From NCBI GenBank assembly GCA_002104985.1, contig MCGO01000004.1, positions 1 to 64,000 on the forward strand: a stretch of 64,000 nt of DNA. Direction: 5' to 3'. Shown piece after piece: positions 23,844 through 36,082 of this stretch (its first letter is position 1; each line of letters begins with the position of its first letter). Origin of the DNA: Rhizoclosmatium globosum (lineage: Eukaryota; Chytridiomycota; Chytridiomycetes; Chytridiales; Chytriomycetaceae). Position numbers and translations under genes: made by a program. The notes under the pieces were generated by a model that had not been told where the DNA came from, did no database searches, and was given only the letters and a program-made list of their open reading frames with translations.

Positions 23844-26800
23844 CCCTCAACACTGTAAGTATCCGGTGTTCTCTGGTCGTCGCAATGGTTTCTGATGTCT
23901 CCCCCCCACCCCGCTTCCCCGCAGTCGGACAGCTTAATCCAATGGCCCCCCTCACGCCTATGGCCCACATGAGCCAGCAGATGAACCAGATGAGCCAGAT
24001 GAACATGGCCGCGCAACAACAGATGAACATGGCCCAGATGAACCAACAGCTCAATGGAATGGCCACTGGAATGAACCCGCTGAATCCGTTGAACCAAATG
24101 AATCCAATGTCGGCTGCTCAGTTGAACCAGCTTAACCAGATGAATCAGATGGGCCAAATGGGTCAGATGGGTCCGATGGCTCAGATGGGCCAGATGCAAC
24201 TGGGCCAGATGAACTTCAATGGCATGAATCCCCAAATGCTGCAGCAGATGCGGCTGCAGCAGCAACAGCTTATGCAACAGCAGCAACAGCAGCAGCAGCT
24301 TCAAATACAGCAGCAGCAACAACAACAGCAACAGCACCTCCAACAACAACTTAACATGCAGCAACCGCAACCTGGCCCTCCAATGCAACAACATATTCAG
24401 CAACAGCAACAGCCACATCAGCAGCAAATTCAAATGCAGCAAATGCAAAATCAACCGGGTGGTTCTGCTGAAAAGGCTACTCACAATGAACGAATGACTG
24501 TGGTCCAAAACCTGTATGTCATGTTTATCTGTATCAATCTCTCGTATTCTGACCAAATCGTCCTTCGCCAATAGTATGTTGCAGTTAACTGAAATCATGG
24601 GTCCCTCTGTTGCTCCTGAGGAAGAAAACAATCGAATTTATCAGCTTGCGCTTCAATATGAAAAGGCTGCGTTTAGTGAAACACCGAGCAAGGTATACAT
24701 TCATCTGGTTTTTGATAATGCAGTGAAATTTTGCTGTCTAAATGGTACTCCTGTGCTAAATTGATGTTCTAGCAACAATATTTGGACCGTATTATGGCAC
24801 AAATCACAGATATGAAGACTCGAGGTTGGTCATTTTTATCGTTTGTTGACAAATACTAATCTTATTTGGGATAGGTGCCATAGCCAGCCCTCAAGCTCCT
24901 CCAAATGCCATTTCACCTGGGTCATTATCGATTGGAGGTCTTGGGTCTGCAAATCCGTCGTCTAATCAAATGCCTCCAGTTGGAGCTGCAACACCACCTC
25001 CAACTGCATCAGGACCATCAAACACATCGCAGCAACAAGCATCTCAATTGTCTCCATTTATCACTGGAAATGTTCCTTCAAATGGCCAAATTGGAGGTGT
25101 TGGGGGAGCTTCGATGTCTCCTCATATGCACAACCAAATGCTGAGCCAGCAACAGCAATTGGCAATGAAGCAAATTCAGCAGCAACAGCAGCAACAGCAG
25201 CAGCAGCAGATGCAACAGCGTCAATTACAGCAATTAATGGCCCAGCAGCAACAGCAGAACCAATTGCAACAACAACAGGAAAGCGCTACGAGCCCCCAAG
25301 ACGGAACTGGAAATACTCAAGGAGGTGCTGGTGGATCATCTGCAAGTGTTACTTCTTCAGTATCGAGTAGTCCGAAAGATGCAAATAATGACGAACCTGC
25401 CTCTGCTCCAACACCTTCTGCTTCAGCTGGTGGAAATAATGGAAAGGTGGGAAATTCTGCAACAGGAACTTCGTCGGGACAAGGCCGTGGGTTTACTCCT
25501 GTTGGAGGTCTGGACCAGGGATCACAACAACTCAACCAACAGCAACAACAACAACAACAACAAATGATGCAGCAATTAGCACAACAGCAGATGCAATTAA
25601 CTCAGCAGCAAGGAATGATTCGGCAACCATCAACTGCGGGTGCTCCGGGGTCTGGCATAATGCCACCAAACTCGCTGCAACCATTTCCCAACGCCCAACA
25701 ACAAGCCCATTTCAACCTTCCTCCTCAACTTGCTGGAGCTATTCAGAACTTCCACAACAAACAATTCCAACTCCAACGAATGACTCAGATGAACCAAGTT
25801 ACTCCCCAACAGCTCCACCAAATCCAAGTCCAACTGCAGCAGGAGCAAGCATACCTTCATCATCAACTCCAACAAGCCCGCGCTTTACAAAATCAAGGGG
25901 GCGCACAAAGTATTGGAAGTCCGTTTGGTGGCGCCATGGTTGCAACTCCTGGGCGATCAGGAAGCCTTGTGGGAACACCGATGACTAACCCGAACGGAGG
26001 TGGTGTGGGACAAATTACGAACGGCAGCCTCGTTGGAACACCGACATTCAACGCCACTTCTCCACCAGCGAACAATGCAAATCAACAACAAAGTGGCGGT
26101 GCTATGTCTCCGTCAAGGGGCGAAGGAAGTCCAGCTGCTGGAGCTGATGGGCGGGCTGGTTCATCGCCTGTTGACGATGGTGATGGTGCACGGGGTGATT
26201 CTAGTGGTGACGGATCTGGGAATGCTGGTGGCGACCAACACAACCTAAATGGAACAACTTTTGGAACCGAAACTGGTGGCGGGAGTGCGAAGCAAATCCA
26301 TTTGACGCAGATTCATGGCATGTCTGATGAAGATATGCAAGAAGTGAAAGAGAAGGTGAGAGTTTGTTTTTAAAAGTTGAGGCTGGAAAGCTGATGAATC
26401 GATTGTATAGATGAGTCAAATGTATCCAATGTTCCGGTCGATGGAGTTTTTGACTGGTATCTTGTTGTCCGTGAATGGCGAGACTGAAGCTGAGAAAGTC
26501 CGAAAGTTGAATGGAATGGTACGTTTCTTTCGTTTTATATTTTTATCTCACGTGTCTTGTCTTTGCAGAAGGAGATGATGCAAAAGCAATACGAGGGATT
26601 ACCGCAAAACATCTTTTATTTGCGACCCGAGACTGTTCGATTGCTTCAAGATAACCTCATCAAGTTCTTCAACTATGCTGATGACATTCTCCGAACCCAA
26701 AACTCTCAAGGTGGTGGTGTTGGTGGTGGTTTGGGACCTGGTTTGATGCAGCAAATTGAGCAGCAGCAGCAACAACAACAACAACAACAACAGCAGCAAC

Positions 26801-29223
26801 AGCAACAGCAACAACAGCAACAACAGCAGCAACAAATGCAGCAAGCAGAGGCTGATGCGCTGGGTGGATCCCTCATGGAAGGGGGAGGAATGGCGTCAAA
26901 CTCTCCCACCAACATGTTTAATAATCGTGGTGTGAGTGCAGTACCAAATGCTGGAATGCAGAGACCTGTTGCGAACGTTCATCAACAAGTTCAACAGCAA
27001 CAGCAGAACTTGCTTCGGCTACAACAGCAAGTCTTGGCGAATAATGCTGCTGCTGCTGCTGCTGGTGTAGGTCAGCCAGGTCAAGACCCGCTGGTAGCGA
27101 CCCCCAATGCTGTTAATCCTTCTACCCCAAGAGCATCTCCACTTGTCATGCCCAATACCCAAGCGGCCCAACAGATGGGAGGTATGATAAATCCTGTTCG
27201 ACCACTTGGAATGGGTCCTATACCTTCACAACCTGGTCAACCTGGTCAAGGTGCTCAACCGGCTATGATGAGTCCAATGACAATGATGAATCCCACCGTG
27301 ATGCCGGGCATGAATCAACCAAATCAGCAACAAATGGCGCTCTTGCAGCAGCAACAACAACTCTTGATGCAAACCCCAAATACCCAAATTCAAAATCCTC
27401 AACAGTTGCAACAACTTCAGCGTATGGCACAGGCTGGAAATATGCAAGCGCAAATGATGCTACAAGCACATATTATGCGAATGCATCAACAATCGCAAGC
27501 ACAACCACCTGGAGGCCCTGGAGCTGTTGGTCCTGGAGTTATGGGGCCTGGTCCCGCAGGTGTATTAATGAATCGCGCACCATCTGTCACGTCTGGTCAA
27601 ATAACTGGAATCCCCGGAGAAGCGGCTGCTGGTCCTTCTACCCCTGCTGCAGCAACAACAGCTGCCACACCCAGTGCAACGGTAGTGGAAGTCTCACCTG
27701 CAACTAAGGCACCTGCAAAGAAAGCTGCGAAACCTCGAGCTAAAAAAGAAACTGCAAAGGAAAAGAAGGAGAGAGAAGCACAGGAGAAGGAGCAACAGCA
27801 ACAAGCTGCTGCTGCCGCTGCCGCCACTGCTGCTGCTGCACAACAACAGCAACAGCAACAGCAGCAACAACAACTACAACAGCAACAACAACAAATCCAA
27901 CTTCAACAGCAACAACAGCAGCAGCATCAACAACAACAAATCCAAATTCAACAACAACAGCAGCAGCAACAACAACAACAGCATCCAAACCAGGCTCAGC
28001 AACCCATGTTTCAACCACAGAATCAGTTTTTGCCAGGACAAATGCGTGCTGGTCCAGGCTCAGTAATGATGAATGCTGGAAACGCAATGGGAGGTGTTCC
28101 CGGACAAATGCACCAACTTCCTGGCCAAATTCACAACATCAACGGACAGAATACTCATTCTGAGTATGGAAGTGGTCCAGATGATCAAAGCAACCAGCCA
28201 GAGCCGTCGAATGCAGGTGCGTCTTCACATTTTTTCAATATATAACTTGAGACTCATATTTGTTTGGTTTGTATAGACTTGGATGGTTTCTTCAACTTTG
28301 GGGAAGAAGATGACGAGCCACCGAAGGATGAACCTGGCTCAAAGAAGCGAGCGAGGGAATCTGGTTCTGAATCAGCAAGCAACTCTGACAATTCTCTTTT
28401 CGACGATCTGGAGGGTGACGCTGTTGGTAACAACGAATCGTCTGGCTCCAATTCTCGTAATGTGAAACCGAAAGTGTCCGGAGACAGTTTCCCAACGCCT
28501 GCAGATGATCGGGACGCCACAACAGCCACAGCAAATGAGAATGCGTCAGCATCTGGGGTCCGTGCTACTGGTGTTGACGACTCGTTGTTTGATTTCGGGG
28601 GAGAGTTGGAAACGTCGTTGGGCGGTTCAAGTGGATTCACTGCGACCAGTCTTGATGACGAACTAAGTTCTCTTAACTCTCGTTTTGGTTTCAGCAGCGA
28701 GAAACATGATCTGGGTGGACATATGGTGGTGATCACGTCGTTTGGGGATTTGCGTATGGCATTCAAGATCGTGTCTTTGGAGCGGTATCAGAAGCTTGCT
28801 GTTTCGCAGTCTATTGGAGGTGGTGTACCGCCACAGCAAGAATTTGAGTTTGATCTCCCTGCACTGGAGAGCTTTGATCTTCAGACTGGTGGAAATGGTG
28901 AAATTATGGGAGTACTTGGTGCATTGCAGCGAGGCGGGCAGCGATCTAGTCTGCGTATTTCCCATGTGTTGGAAGCGTGTTTGGAGGTTATTCGACGGGG
29001 CAGTAATGGTTTTGGTGGAATGAGTGCTGGTGGTAATACTGGCAGTGGCAGCAATATGCATAATTCAGGTCTTGTCAATAGTCTTGGTGTTGATATGATG
29101 GGTAACAGTGTTGGTGGTGCATCCGATCTAGATAGCAACTTTTTAGATTTCGGAAATGGAGGAGTGGGTGAAGATGATCAGTTTTTGTTTTCTGGAGGTA
29201 ACCTGTTTTCTAATGGATTTTGA
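23578..29223 (+). CDS. MED15: MED15/GAL11-like Mediator tail subunit, polyglutamine-rich (about 1,739 aa)
   Basis: Eight exons: 23578-23854, 23925-24513, 24575-24692, 24773-24824, 24875-26355, 26411-26518, 26569-28216 and 28277-29223, all in phase. Long Gln, Gln/Met/Asn and Pro/Gly-rich stretches dominate. A structured segment encoded by exons 2-4 (ERMTVVQNL..., then LALQYEKAAF, then QQYLDRIMAQITDMKTRG) resembles the KIX-like activator-binding domain of MED15. The ordered segment from MSQMYPMFRSMEF to FFNYADDIL, a basic Lys/Ala region, and a C-terminal folded part (FDLPALESFDL to LEACLEVIRRG) follow. MED15 links DNA-bound activators to Mediator and RNA polymerase II. The KIX lies internally, after about 270 residues of Gln/Met/Asn repeats, rather than at the extreme N-terminus. 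Identification rests on the KIX match and composition, so another polyQ co-activator is possible. Confidence 0.72.
26758..26844 (+). repeat. CAG/CAA trinucleotide tract (polyglutamine)
   Basis: The longest of several glutamine tracts in the MED15-like gene, made of interspersed CAG and CAA codons (about 27 Gln). Comparable tracts are near 23719-23759, 23794-23841, 24263-24340, 25177-25210 and 27839-27980. Mixed codons reduce repeat slippage compared with pure CAG. Confidence 0.9.
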
Positions 29224-29277
29224 GTATTTGTTTTTGTTTGATGTAGATAACTGTGAGGAAAAAAAGAAATGTATTTC

Positions 29278-32200
29278 TCAAAATAGTGATTGTAAATAGG
29301 CCTTATAGCTCTCAAGTGCAGCAGACAAAACGTTTCGAGTGGTCTGGGAATTCACCAATTCTGGCACGGACTCGGCACTGTCCAAACGATCCCTCTGAAA
29401 GTCCTCCACAGACTGTGCATTCAAGGCACCGTGCAACTTTGATATGTGTTGCTTGAACTTTCCATCGATATCTCCCAGTTGTTTAATAAACTCTGTAACT
29501 TCCGGTTGATTTTTCGTAGAGTCTTGCGCCAACACGGTTCCCGCAATTCGAGCGTAAGAGATTGCCTTTTTTGTATAACATGTTAATATCAGGTGTGTTG
29601 TTTAAAATATTCTCTACCTCAAACAGTTCATGAATTCTCTTCAAATCAGCATTGCAAGCAACTTTCGACACAGAAGTTTTGACATTCGCTTGATGAGCTT
29701 CAATCGACGAAACCACTTTCTTCAACAATGACGAGTCTGTTCAATGCAAGGTCGTTATTGATTTGTGAGAGAGAAAAAAAGGAGGACAAAGAACTGGTTA
29801 CCATTCTTGTTGAAATACTTTGTCAAACCAACAACAGTCGTAACCGCCAAACCTCCCTGCATTTTCCGAGTTAAATATTGGGTTCCCCAGAACCCACACA
29901 AGAGGATAAACAAACCCACCTCATCCGAAACACTCTCCAAAACCTGCAACACCTTGTCAACATCCACCGCATCAGCTGCTTTCGATTTGCCATGAATCCA
30001 AGTCCTGACAGCCAACGGAACACATCCATAAATCTTGATCCAGTCAGTCTAAAGTTCTCAAATGTTAGTCACGAAAAAACTTTTACAAAGGAGGCTTAAA
30101 CAAACCCGAGGCGCTGGAAACTCTTCACCAGCAGCAAGAATGCCAAAGAACGATTTGCCTCCCGCCTTCCACTTGATATCCATCGTGCGATCACGGTTGT
30201 CATGCAAAGCAGAGATTTGAGCATCTAGAGACCACAGTCAAACCACCAAACGTTTTTTGTTCAATGCTTTACAAACTCACCAGACAAGAAAAACTTTTGG
30301 TCGTCAAGCCCCTTCAAGAACGTTGACAACTCTTCAAACTTGTTTGGCACAGACAGAGAGAGGACAGTGGTCAAGGCAACTTGACGGATCGAAATCGCTT
30401 GCTGGATAGAGTTGGAAAGTCGTAACTGGAACTTTCTGAATTCTGGAATCTGTTTGAAAAAAATGAGTTAAGTTGGAGACTATGACTGGCTTCATTACTG
30501 TACCTTTGAGTAGGTCCCAAACTTATGCGCTTGAATCAACATTTCGGGCGTTTCCTTATCGTTACTGTTGTAAATAGCCAATGCCTTCTTCACGAGAGTA
30601 GAGGAAACATCCAATGGAGCAATTCGTTCGAAATCATCAGCATAGATGTATCTATAACATGTTGGTTCTCAGACATTCACAAGGACAAAGTCGAAACTCA
30701 CGTCAAAGTATCCAGCAGCACTTGCTTAACATCCAAAGACAACGAATGCGTAACGACGGGTTGCGACACTCCCAAAGCAGTGTACAGACGAACCAACATG
30801 ATCTTCATTTGGAAGTTACTTGTACTTTTTTGGAGACCGGTTTCAAGGAGAAGGATTGCATGATACAAAAGAGTGGTTTCTGTACAGGTTGTTTCGTGTT
30901 GAGAGTTGTGAAGTCTTTCCCTTATTGAAAGTCCTTACCTCGACTAACATCGAAACGATCCAGAATCAAAAGAGATGCAATCACCAAGCAATCATCGCCG
31001 TATTGTCTTTCAGTGGCTTTCAAATCTTTGCCTGATGAATCGTTGAAGGGTTAAATTAAACAAAAACGTTGAAGAGTCAAAAGCTCACCCATCTCCAAAC
31101 TGGTTTCGTATTCTTTGATGAGGACTCTAGTAAACTCCTCCTTCTCTCCATCTGTCAACAACTCCGAAAAGCAGAATTTAACCTTGTAAAAGTTGATTCT
31201 CTTGCGACAAGCTGCAATCTAGAGGCGTATAAAACCTTCGTCAGTGCTTATGAAACACAAAAGAAACAAAAACTAACAAGATCTTTTGAGCTGTTGGTAA
31301 ACTCGATTTGATGATCGTTCAGGGCGCTCACAAGACTCAAACGGGAATCAACAGGAACAGTATCCAAATATCTTCTAACGTCCTCAAAAAAGCTTATGGT
31401 AGTTCCAAAGCGATTGAAGTACGAAACGAGGCAGGGTTGGATTCCTGAGGTGCCGTTATTATTTCAGCGAAAACCTTTACAGAAACCAACTCACTCTCAT
31501 ACAGCCCAAACTTGAAAAGAAGCTCAATCTGACCCAAGAAAGGACCCTTGACTTTATCCTTGGCTTCTTGTTGGAGTTCCAAAAAGAAGTCCAAGGCTCT
31601 GATACTATCAAGGTTCAAGAAAGATCAATATTTCTCCCCCCAACATTCGTAATGGTTCGATTATACACTCACAAGTCTGAAGATTCTTCGACATTCACGT
31701 TTGAAAGGTCCTCGTGCTCTTCCAACAGTAGCGCATGCAAAGACTCAACAAGGGACAGATGCATTCGCCAATCATCAGGACTATCGAAACAAGTTGAGTT
31801 CATAGATTCTACATCAAGGAATGTGAAACACATACGCGCTTCGAAGAGCATCCCTGGACAGATCGACCACAGAATCCGTTTGACCAGCCAAATGCATGTA
31901 CTTCAACACCAAATACTGCAATTCCGCCTCCACTTTGCATAAACGCGAGGCAAGTTCGGAAGACAAGAGTTTCACACATCCGAGGTACTTCTTTTGAGCT
32001 TCGAGGACCAAGACGTAGAGGTAAAGTTCTATGTGTGTGTGTACACATTTCAGCGATATTTCCCAAAGTCATTTGACGCGTTTGTCTTTTTGCTAACCTT
32101 CGAATGTTGAAATTTGATTCTCGTCCTTTGCCTTTTCGAGCATCTTCTCGGCGAGAGGGAAGAAGATGTTGGGGGATCCTTCCGGCGCTTCGACACCCTT

Positions 32201-33073
32201 TTAATTTGAAGATGGAGAATACATGTGAGTTAATGAGGTATTCTTCATATCGACATGACCGTGGGTGATGCAGCTCATGGAATCGTTTGATGATGGTCTG
32301 ACTGACTGAGGCCAAGCTCAGAACCAAAAGCCCCACGAGTCTGTAACATCACCCCAGCCATCCAAATCCCAAATGCATTCAACCAAGCAACGCATGAACA
32401 GGGCATGGTTTCTCACCTGCAAGTAGATGGCAGAGACAGCCCAGAAAAAGTACTTGTACTCTTTCCATTGCTTTTGCATTTTCAAGGCATGGAGCTGCTG
32501 CAGTTTCAAGTTGTTTACGCGGACAAGCGACATAAAGTATTGAGTTGAGTACTCGAGATTGAGGGGCATCGCCTGGGATGCATTCGAGTACAGCGTTGCG
32601 ATATCGTTGTCTGTTTTTTGAGGATGGGTTGGGTCCAGTCAGCAACGGTGTCAGGACAGGGCGGGTGCATCCAGGGCGTGCATTCAAGAGTTCGAGTCAA
32701 GTAAACTAACACTTTTTGTTGTATCTTAGGACGGACGAGATGAGCTGCAGCGCCAAGTCATCGACAACGGCCGGTTTCGCAGCGATCAACTCAGCACACA
32801 TTTGAAGGGCGACTGCGGGGCTGCCGGTGCGGTCCGTTGCGTAGGCCATCATTGACTGGATTTGATTGGATTTGATTGGATTGGATTGGTTGAGTTGGTT
32901 GAGTTGGGTTGAGTGTTGAGTCAAGACGCAGAGACGCAGAGACGAGACAGGGAACGCACCTTGATCAGCACCGAGTCCTTGTTCTTCTTCAGCGCCTTGG
33001 CCGCCTGGCTCAGCGCGCTCTTGTACTTGCCCGCTTCAATCGCGTCAAGGATCTGGTACACCTCTGCTTGCAT
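29278..33073 (-). CDS. NAA25: NatB auxiliary subunit NAA25/MDM20-like
   Basis: A many-exon minus-strand gene; exon 1 is 32960-33073, exon 2 is 32711-32855, and the last exon ends at TAA/TAG 29278-29280. The N-terminus has the TPR-like helices typical of NAA25 (ILDAIEAGKYKSALSQAAKA, LKKNKDSVLIK, then MAYATDRTGSPAVALQMC). The rest is helical and TPR-like, for example QTDSVVDLSRDALR, ALDFFLELQQEAKDKV and LGQIELLFKFGLYESELV. NAA25 is the ribosome-anchoring partner of the catalytic subunit NAA20 in N-terminal acetyltransferase B, which acetylates Met-Asp/Glu/Asn/Gln starts. Exon 1 is joined to exon 2 across a repeat-bearing intron. The stop is only 54 bp from the convergent MED15-like stop. Internal exon limits were not all resolved. 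Confidence 0.85.
32861..32914. repeat. Short tandem repeat (TTTGATTGGA / GGTTGAGTT type) in NAA25 intron 1
   Basis: Ten-base units TTTGATTGGA repeat three times and grade into GATTGG and GGTTGAGTT units. The array lies wholly in the first intron of the NAA25-like gene and does not alter coding. Confidence 0.75.
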
Positions 33074-33421
33074 CCCTTTCCTTCTCTTGGCTTAAATCAA
33101 ATAAAAGAAAGAAAAGGATCGAGCACAGTAACTTTAATCCTTTCTTTCCTATGAATACAATATGAGAGAAGGGGAAGGATGGATGGCAGTGAGGGAAAGC
33201 CAGACGATGATCGCACACAAGCCACAAACGAACTTCATTCTTTCCTTTCCACAATAAACAAGTATAAAAGGATCTGTACATTCGCAACGAAATACAATCA
33301 ATTCGGAGTAGGTGGAACCCGCTTTCCGCCCATTTCCTGTTTTTCTGTGATTCACTGCACCAAAGGATTCCCCACTTCTTTGTGACGAACCCTTCAACAA
33401 AAAAGACCCCCAAAACCAACA
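33074..33421. promoter_or_regulatory. Bidirectional promoter region (NAA25 / isopropylmalate synthase)
   Basis: The 348-bp space between two divergent start codons must hold both promoters. No coding sequence is visible, and I could not identify a specific regulator-binding site. Confidence 0.5.
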
Positions 33422-35815
33422 ATGTTCTCATCAGCGGTCCGTCAACGGGTTGCTAGCTCGCAACAAGTCCGTACAACTCCCTCTTCCTTTGCTACCGGAT
33501 GTGTCCGGTCTCTTGCCTCAGTGGCCACCCCTGCCGACAAGCAGAAGCTGATCGTCTTTGACACCACCTTGAGAGACGGTGAACAGGTACATTAACTCGT
33601 CCATCTAACTTACTTTCCCTTACCGCGTGTGCCTGCTCATTCGGAATGCATCTATCTGGATTGGGAGACGCTTGGTTTCAAGGGGGGGACATTCTTATCT
33701 CAAGCTATCTCGCTCGGCCCACCACCCTCCCACCCATCCACAACACCTCCAGATCATCTTATTAACCCTAAATTAGTCTCCTGGAGTCACTCTCACGACC
33801 GAGGAGAAGATTGAAATCGCAAAGCAGTTGTCGCGCTTGGGTGTCGATGTCTGTGAAGCTGGATTCCCTATCGCCTCTCCAGGCGACTTTGAAGCCGTCC
33901 AGCGCATTGCACAAGAGGTTGGCCCTATTATCGGAAACAGAAAGAGCGGGAAGCCCATGGTGAGTCATTTCTTGGGAGGGGGTTTTATTAATATCGCGTG
34001 GCTCAATTATTAAAAACCCTACTTTTTGGGAAAACAGCGAATTGCTGGTCTTGCTCGCGCCACACAAGGCGATATTGCTCGTTGTTTTGAGGCTGTGAAG
34101 CATGCTCCACTCCACCGAATTCACACTTTCCTTGCCACATCAGACATTCACCTCAAGTACAAGCTGAAAATCTCAAGACAAGAATGTATCAAGCGTGCAA
34201 GGGAAGCTGTTGCTTTTGCCAAGAGCATTGGATGCAATGATATTGAATTCTCTACTGAGGATGCCGGGCGATCTGATCGTGCATTCTTGTGTGATGTTTT
34301 GGCTGAAGTGATTGCTGGTGAGTCCTTCCCCCTCTTTGTCCCTCTCATCCGAACTTTCTGGAAATTTGTATTTCATCCTGTATACATACGTCCGATGTTC
34401 CCATCTAGTCTAAACTAACTTTCCAATCTTCTCAGCCGGTGCTACCACCCTCAACATCCCTGACACTGTCGGTTACAATGTCCCAGATGAATATGGATCA
34501 ATGATCAAGTACTTGATTGCAAACACTGAAGGCGCTGAGAAGGTATGTTGTCAAAAACGCGTCACTTACCTCTTATGAGTATAATTCCTAACCACATACA
34601 AACCAAAGGCCATCTTCTCGACTCACTGTCACAACGATCTTGGTCTTGCTACTGCCAACTCCCTCTCTGGAATCATGAACGGTGCCCGTCAAGTGGAATG
34701 CACAATTAACGGAATCGGTGAACGTGCTGGAAACACTTCCTTGGAGGAGGTTATCATGGCTCTGCACACCCATCCTGCTTACTTCCCAGTCTACCATGAT
34801 GTCGACACTACTCAAATCTACATGTCTAGTCAGCTGGTCACCAAGAAGAGTGGTATGGTCATTCAGCCAAACAAGGCTATCGTCGGAGCCAACGCGTTCG
34901 CACACGAATCTGGAATTCACCAAGATGGTGTTTTGAAGCACAAGGAGACGTAAGTTTTATTATTCAATTATATCTCTTCACAGAAAACTTATATGTATTC
35001 TCTTCCACAGCTACGAAATCATCCAACCACAAACAATCGGTCTCCCCTCGAACTCCCTCGTTCTTGGAAAGCTTTCTGGCCGTAACGCCTTCCGCCAACG
35101 TATCGAGCAAATCCTCGGAACATCCTCTATGTACGCCGACAAGCTCGCTGCCAACCCCCAAGCCTTCGAGATGCTCTTTGCCAGCTTCAAAAAGCTTGCT
35201 GATGTCAAGAAGGGAGGCCTCAACGAACAAGACCTCTACGCCCTTTTGGACGACCAATTCAACACCCAAGCCTCCGGAAAGGAGACATACCGTCTGAAAA
35301 GCGTTCAAGTCGTCAGTGGAAACGGAGTGCAATCAATGGCAACTGTTTCTTTGACCGACTTGAGCCGCGCAACCGTCCACGAAGACGGAACAGTGGAAGG
35401 TGCAGTTGACAGAATGGATGCAGCAACTGGTGAAGGAGCCGTACACGCTATTTTCCGTTCCATCAACCGTTTGACCGGCATGCGTAACGTTCTTGCCAGT
35501 TACGAAGTCAAGGCCGTTACTGAAGGAAGTGATTCTTTGGGACGAGTAGTTGTCCGAGTTCACGAGAACGGTGTTGAGGCAAGTGACGAGGCTGCACCAA
35601 GATACGAGGACAACTTGGAGGGAACTGTTTACCAAGACAAGGAAGTGTACCAGGGTACTGGAACTGATGCCGATGTCTTGATCGCTTCTGCCAAGGCTTA
35701 CATCAACGCCATTAACCGTCTGATTTCTACCAAACAAGCTCGTGATACTGCTGCTGAAGTGCACCACGGAGCTGTGATTGATGGAGTTAAGAAGGAGGCT
35801 GCCGCCGCTGTTTAA
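33422..35815 (+). CDS. 2-isopropylmalate synthase, LeuA (bacterial/plant) type, probable mitochondrial leader
   Basis: Exons: 33422-33586, 33777-33959, 34038-34317, 34436-34542, 34609-34949 and 35011-35815. The enzyme condenses acetyl-CoA with 2-oxoisovalerate, the first committed step of leucine synthesis. After a basic, Ser-rich leader of about 40 residues come the TIM-barrel motifs [50 protein letters not shown], the metal-binding [13 protein letters not shown], and [18 protein letters not shown], with [11 protein letters not shown] in the linker. A C-terminal leucine-sensing-type domain (LeuA dimerisation domain) ends with [13 protein letters not shown]. The motif spacing follows the E. 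coli LeuA and plant IPMS group rather than the Leu4 type of ascomycete yeasts. Feedback regulation by leucine is inferred from the presence of the C-terminal domain. Confidence 0.93.
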
Positions 35816-36082
35816 GTTTTTGCCACAGTTTAATTGCTTTCGTTGCAGTGTATATCGTTACTTATGAATAAATAAAGAAACATGGCATTTCTAATTGACA
35901 CATTGATCCTTCAATTTTTCCAAGTTTTGAGTTCAGCCAACTTAAGTTCCTCCTAGCTACACACTAAACGATGTTGCCACCTTTTCACCAAAATTCAAAG
36001 TAAACACGAAGTAACCCCAAAGTGTTTTTATTGCAACAAGTACTACACAAAGATACATTTCCATCAACAAAAAGCACTGCAT
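35816..36082. other. Convergent intergenic spacer
   Basis: The 267 bp between the ends of the isopropylmalate synthase gene and the minus-strand armadillo gene contain the polyadenylation hexamers of the former and no gene. Confidence 0.5.
35867..35876 (+). terminator. Polyadenylation signal (overlapping AATAAATAAA)
   Basis: Two overlapping AATAAA hexamers lie about 50 bp downstream of the isopropylmalate synthase stop codon. Confidence 0.6.

Noticed and set aside
23482..24631. Long minus-strand open frames rich in Leu, opposite the MED15-like exons
   Set aside because: They are the reverse complement of CAG/CAA and ATG-rich repeats, have no independent domain, and the plus strand has phase-consistent exons.
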